Assembly (NCBI GenBank): GCA_005884605.1
Contig: VBBE01000108.1
Location: 1 to 8,015, forward strand
Direction: 5' to 3'
Length of the DNA: 8,015 bases
DNA from: Candidatus Bathyarchaeota archaeon
GTDB lineage: Archaea > Thermoproteota > Bathyarchaeia > 40CM-2-53-6
Under the pieces are notes generated by a model. It was not told where the DNA came from and did not search any database. It saw nothing but the letters and a program-made list of their open reading frames with translations. Positions within the stretch are counted from its first letter, which is position 1; every line of letters starts with the position of its first letter. The position numbers were made by a program, and so were the translations under genes. Shown here piece after piece: positions 5,160 through 8,015 of the stretch.

Positions 5160-6193
5160 TTGCCGAAGAATGACTCAAGCGTCTTCTTACCACTCTCTTT
5201 GGCCATTGCAGTCCTTGCCCTTTCCACGGCGGTCCGGACTCTCTCTTCGTTGAAGTCTCTCTCTCCGCATAGGAACCGGACAAGAGATTCCACATCAGAC
5301 TCTCGCCACTCCAAAGTGTAGTTCGAGGTGACGGCCGGCTTCAGAAATATCTCCCTTATCCTGTCCAACTCGGGCGGCGGAACCACCTCCTTATTCACTT
5401 CGGCAATTCTCTCGATCCCGCCGTATTCCTTGACCAGCTTTAGCGCAGTCTTAGGTCCTATGCCCTTGAAACCTTCTGGGTTGAAATCCGTGCCGATTAG
5501 AATACCCAAGTCTACAAGTTGTTCCCGCGAAAGCTGTAGAGCCTGCAATGTTGATGCCAGGTCTACTAGTTCCGGCTCTACCTGCACATAAGCCTCTCGC
5601 ATAGGCAGCTTTCTCTTTCCGCTTATTGCTAGATTCCGGACAAGCCTCCGAGCTCCGAATAAGAGAGAATCGTAATCTTGGCTGACTGCAGCCCATACAT
5701 CCTCGCGGGCTGCCATGTAGGCGGCCTGGGCTTCTCCTTCAGATGGGGCTTGGACGATCGGGACCCCTAGGTACCTGAGAAGCCTGTGAGCATCATCAAT
5801 CATCAAATCCTTGAGGCTAGACGTTGCCTGAGCGTACCGCTTTGCTTCCTCAAATTTTCCAGTTGAGAGTGCAGACACGTACTTTGTTGTGGCCTCGACT
5901 TTGATGACCTGCCGTCGCTTGATCTCCGTGTCTTTGAGACTCGGGGGCTTTCCATCAAAAACATAGACGAGTTTGATGCCTCTCTCTGCCAAGTTCGTCG
6001 TTCGGTAAAGGAGCCCGCTCAAGTGACTCGTAACTCTACTCTGCCGGTCCATCAAGGGCTCGCCAGTAGGCCCTCGAATTATTGCGAGAAACTGGTACAG
6101 CGCGTTGTAGGCATCGACCGCGAAAGTCTTCCCCGCAAATTCATCAAGGGAAATCTTGGATCGAGAAATTATGTCCCCCAGATCCACGCCCAA
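5156..6193 (-). CDS. fen: Flap endonuclease 1 (FEN-1)
   Basis: The 345-residue protein is a full-length archaeal FEN-1, a metal-dependent structure-specific nuclease that removes 5' flaps during Okazaki-fragment maturation and repair. The N-terminal MGVDLGDIISRSKISLDEFAG precedes the XPG-N core. Likely metal ligands are D27 (AVDAYN), D80 (YVFDGKPP), E152/E154 (APSEGEAQAAYM), D173/D175 (SQDYDSLLFG) and D236 (GTDFNPEGFKGIGPKTA), the last within the helix-hairpin-helix that grips duplex DNA. The C-terminus KKTLESFFGN is a PCNA-interacting motif in which Lys336 stands where Gln is usual. The start is TTG 6193, giving the invariant Met-Gly N-terminus, with GGAGCGGTGG just upstream. larB ends 26 nt upstream on the same strand, so the two may be co-transcribed. 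The 3' end overlaps the methyltransferase stop by 4 nt. Confidence 0.96.
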   Translation of the reverse strand: MGVDLGDIISRSKISLDEFAGKTFAVDAYNALYQFLAIIRGPTGEPLMDRQSRVTSHLSGLLYRTTNLAERGIKLVYVFDGKPPSLKDTEIKRRQVIKVEATTKYVSALSTGKFEEAKRYAQATSSLKDLMIDDAHRLLRYLGVPIVQAPSEGEAQAAYMAAREDVWAAVSQDYDSLLFGARRLVRNLAISGKRKLPMREAYVQVEPELVDLASTLQALQLSREQLVDLGILIGTDFNPEGFKGIGPKTALKLVKEYGGIERIAEVNKEVVPPPELDRIREIFLKPAVTSNYTLEWRESDVESLVRFLCGERDFNEERVRTAVERARTAMAKESGKKTLESFFGN

Positions 6194-6219
6194 AGTTCCA
6201 CCGCTCCTAGCTGAGGGCG

Positions 6220-6990
6220 CTAGGCTCTCCTGGTCCTGTATTCACCAACGCGATTTGCAACCAGCGCCGCGACAGCTCCGGCACCAACTCCTCCGTCGAT
6301 ATTGACCACGGCCATTCCTAGAGAACATGATTGCAGCATAGCGGCTAGCGCCGCGAGCCCTTTTTCTCCAAACCCGTAGCTTCTAGACGTGGGGACCCCT
6401 ATGACTGGGACATCCACAATTCCCGCAACGACTGTGGGGAGAGCCCCTTCACGACCCGCAACCACAAGGATGACATCGGCCTCCCATTTCAGAAGATCGC
6501 GGACGGGCTCGAACAAGCGATGAATCCCCGCGACGCCCACATCATAGAAAGATCTAGTCTCGCAACCCATCTCTCGAGCCATAACCTCAGCTTCCTCAGC
6601 AACTGGTATGTCAGAAGTCCCCGCAGTCAATATCCCCACTCTGCCTCCACTCCGCCGAAGCTTGTAGCTCGCCGACCTTACCACGATCATTCGAGAGCGT
6701 GAAAAATATTCAACCTTGGACTCTTTTCCGATGATGGATCTAACGGCTTTGACTTGGTAACTACTCGAGCGACTTATGATGGCACGACCAGTTCGTCTGA
6801 GCATTGCCTGGGCGATCTTCGCCACATCGCTAGCCAGTTTGCCCTCTGCCAGAATGACCTCGGGAATGCCCTTGCGCTTCTCCCGGCCAATGTCGAGTTT
6901 CGCAAACCGAGATAAGCTCGCAATAGCAAAGAGTCTATTCTTCCTCTCGAATCGCTTTCGACTTCGTTCAAATTTCTCCAGTGAAGACAA
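6220..6990 (-). CDS. larB: LarB, nickel-pincer cofactor biosynthesis carboxylase/hydrolase
   Basis: The 256-residue protein matches LarB, which carboxylates the pyridinium ring of nicotinic acid adenine dinucleotide and releases AMP, giving the precursor that LarE then sulfurates. The N-terminal region has AKLDIGREKRKGIPEVILAEGK (30-51), a LarB signature. The C-terminal PurE-like (AIR carboxylase) domain contains GILTAGTSDIPVAEEA (119-134), SFYDVGVAGIHRL (147-159), VVAGREGALPTVVAG (176-190), GVPTSRSYGF (198-207) and QSCSLGMAVVNID (220-232), with Cys222 in the position of the catalytic cysteine. Small departures from the usual motifs are IDGGVGAG where IDNGFGAG is common, and SLGM where SPGI is common. 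The start is TTG 6990 with GGAG 8 nt upstream. It is divergent from larE and precedes fen by 26 nt. Confidence 0.93.
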   Translation of the reverse strand: MSSLEKFERSRKRFERKNRLFAIASLSRFAKLDIGREKRKGIPEVILAEGKLASDVAKIAQAMLRRTGRAIISRSSSYQVKAVRSIIGKESKVEYFSRSRMIVVRSASYKLRRSGGRVGILTAGTSDIPVAEEAEVMAREMGCETRSFYDVGVAGIHRLFEPVRDLLKWEADVILVVAGREGALPTVVAGIVDVPVIGVPTSRSYGFGEKGLAALAAMLQSCSLGMAVVNIDGGVGAGAVAALVANRVGEYRTRRA

Positions 6991-7019
6991 ATCGATTACT
7001 CCTTATTGCGTGTAAACTG

Positions 7020-7027
7020 TTTTAATT
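7020..7027. promoter_or_regulatory. AT-rich core of the larB/larE divergent promoter
   Basis: TTTTAATT is the most AT-rich point of the gap between the divergent genes. Its centre is about 27 nt before ATG 7051 of larE, the expected TATA-to-start distance for a leaderless archaeal transcript. It is about 34 nt from the larB TTG on the other strand, where it reads AATTAAAA. One element may therefore drive both genes. Confidence 0.45.
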
Positions 7028-7050
7028 GCCACGAGCGGAGTGTCTTGAAT

Positions 7051-7920
7051 ATGTTGCTTAGCCCTGTGAGAACGGGATTGCAGGTGAAGATGGAGAAGGT
7101 AGTTCATATCATCAGCCAATTCAACGGGGCTGTCGTTGCCTTATCCGCAGGAGTGGACAGCTCCCTCGTCGCTGCCCTCGCACGGAGGGCATTAGGGGAT
7201 CGCGTTGTCGCAGTGACTGCCCTCTCCGAATCTCTCGCACCCGGGGAAATGGAAATCGCCCAGAAAACTGCGACGCAAATCGGGATCCGGCACATTATCG
7301 TGAGAACCGATGAGGTGCAAAACGCTAATTACAAAGCGAATCCCTCTAACAGGTGCTATTACTGCAAGGACACGCTCTATCGCGAATTGCGACGCCAAGC
7401 TGACATGTCCAGTTTTGAGGCGGTACTTGATGGCACCCAACTCGACGATCTCGGTGACACTAGGCCGGGGCTTCTTGCCGCCCGGGAGGCTGGTGTAAGA
7501 AGCCCTCTCGCAGAAGCAGGCTTCTCTAAGAAAGAGGTGCGAGAAACTGCTCGACTTCTCGGGCTTGATGTGTGGGACAAACCAGCCATGCCGTGTCTCT
7601 CATCCCGGATACCACACGGCGACGAGATCACGGTTCAGAAGCTGTCTCAGGTCGGAGAAGCAGAATCAATTGTCAAACGTTTGAGCGGCGCCCGAGACAT
7701 AAGAGTCAGGCATCATGGAACAGTCGCGACAATCGAAGTATGCCAAGAAGAGCTACCCCTATTTCATCAGGACGGTTTAAAGAACCAAGTTGAGAAAGAA
7801 CTTCGTCGATTAGGGTTTACAACCGTAGCTATAGGTCCACGGAAATACCCGAACAAAGTAGGAACAATAGGGCTCGGACAAGACCGGTCTCTTCCTATCG
7901 TTAACACTTCCAATCACTGA
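7051..7920 (+). CDS. larE: LarE, ATP-dependent pyridinium-dicarboxylate sulfur transferase
   Basis: LarE adenylates the LarB product and inserts sulfur into both carboxylates, giving the thiolated pincer ligand for nickel. From ATG 7051 the product has 289 residues. The PP-loop ATPase motif ALSAGVDSSLVAALAR sits near residues 30-45, with SAGVDS where SGGVDS is usual. NPSNRCYYCKDTLY supplies Cys102 and Cys105, and KPAMPCLSSRIPHG supplies Cys182, the position of the sacrificial cysteine of Lactobacillus LarE. Three cysteines in this arrangement match the class known in Thermotoga that carries a [4Fe-4S] cluster instead of sacrificing a cysteine; that assignment is inferred. Starts: the frame is open to TTG 7006 (adding NCFNCH), ATG 7051 fits the TATA distance, and ATG 7090 (MEKVVHIISQF) matches the usual family N-terminus. 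No larC is visible in the window. Confidence 0.93.
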   Translation: MLLSPVRTGLQVKMEKVVHIISQFNGAVVALSAGVDSSLVAALARRALGDRVVAVTALSESLAPGEMEIAQKTATQIGIRHIIVRTDEVQNANYKANPSNRCYYCKDTLYRELRRQADMSSFEAVLDGTQLDDLGDTRPGLLAAREAGVRSPLAEAGFSKKEVRETARLLGLDVWDKPAMPCLSSRIPHGDEITVQKLSQVGEAESIVKRLSGARDIRVRHHGTVATIEVCQEELPLFHQDGLKNQVEKELRRLGFTTVAIGPRKYPNKVGTIGLGQDRSLPIVNTSNH

Positions 7921-8003
7921 CGAGACCGTCTAGAACTCTCGGCGCGAATAGGAATGATCGAAGAGATCTTGCCCAGCGTGGATGGACTCTCCATCCTCGC
8001 CTG

Positions 8004-8014
8004 AAAACGTTTTT
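8004..8014 (+). terminator. Possible T-run 3' end after larE
   Basis: AAAACGTTTTT gives a short palindrome ending in five T residues, 84 nt after the larE stop. Archaeal RNA polymerase can terminate at T-rich runs. It might equally be the AT-rich promoter of a gene beyond the right edge. The interval 7921-8003 has no recognisable gene; one 16-residue frame (7954-8004) is present but unconvincing. Confidence 0.2.
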
Positions 8015-8015
8015 A

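Noticed and set aside
1..8015. tRNA or rRNA genes, CRISPR arrays, insertion sequences with terminal repeats
   Set aside because: I saw no T-loop-like GGTTCGAATCC context with a foldable cloverleaf, no rRNA signature, no regularly spaced repeats, and no transposase with flanking inverted repeats.

Overview
The window is archaeal chromosomal DNA, most likely from the TACK/Thermoproteota side (Bathyarchaeia- or Nitrososphaeria-like). It carries a complete FEN-1 flap endonuclease with a PCNA-binding tail, an archaeal/eukaryal-type Trm5 tRNA methyltransferase, an archaeal DUF371 protein, and the nickel-pincer cofactor genes larB and larE. Many genes appear to start at TTG or GTG, and several start regions fit archaeal TATA-box, short-leader or leaderless initiation. 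The assignment below domain level is inference, because no rRNA is present.

Layout, left to right. Positions 1-103 hold a possible C-terminal tail of an upstream gene, followed at once by a strong hairpin. Positions 244-978 (minus) hold an HTH plus LAGLIDADG homing-endonuclease-like gene broken by one in-frame TAA. Positions 979-1436 are poor in genes, with one doubtful small ORF and a small palindrome. Next come an ankyrin-repeat protein (1437-2024), a 47-residue CxxH/CxxC zinc-finger microprotein (2096-2239), a HEAT-repeat protein that looks like one lobe of deoxyhypusine hydroxylase (2357-2866) and Trm5 (2883-3986), all on the plus strand. DUF371 (minus, 3983-4402) converges on Trm5 and diverges from a protein-L-isoaspartate methyltransferase gene (plus, 4506-5159). 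The methyltransferase converges on FEN-1 (minus, 5156-6193). LarB (minus, 6220-6990) lies just upstream of FEN-1 in the same direction. LarE (plus, 7051-7920) diverges from larB across a short AT-rich promoter.

Two points stand out. First, the isoaspartate methyltransferase reading frame is interrupted exactly inside its conserved SAP-H-M motif by a 21-nt GC-rich hairpin segment containing TGA. Removing those 21 nt restores the consensus motif and a normal-length enzyme. Second, the small HEAT protein has two His-Glu motifs in the spacing and local context of the di-iron-binding HE motifs of eukaryotic deoxyhypusine hydroxylase, but only one lobe's worth of repeats.

Functional themes: tRNA and possibly translation-factor modification (Trm5, DOHH-like HEAT protein), protein repair (isoaspartate methyltransferase, apparently broken), DNA replication/repair (FEN-1), and nickel-pincer nucleotide synthesis (LarB, LarE; no LarC is seen in the window). 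The ankyrin gene and the decayed homing endonuclease make the left third look like accessory DNA, while the right two thirds look like archaeal housekeeping genes packed tightly, with two convergent pairs sharing interlocked stop codons.
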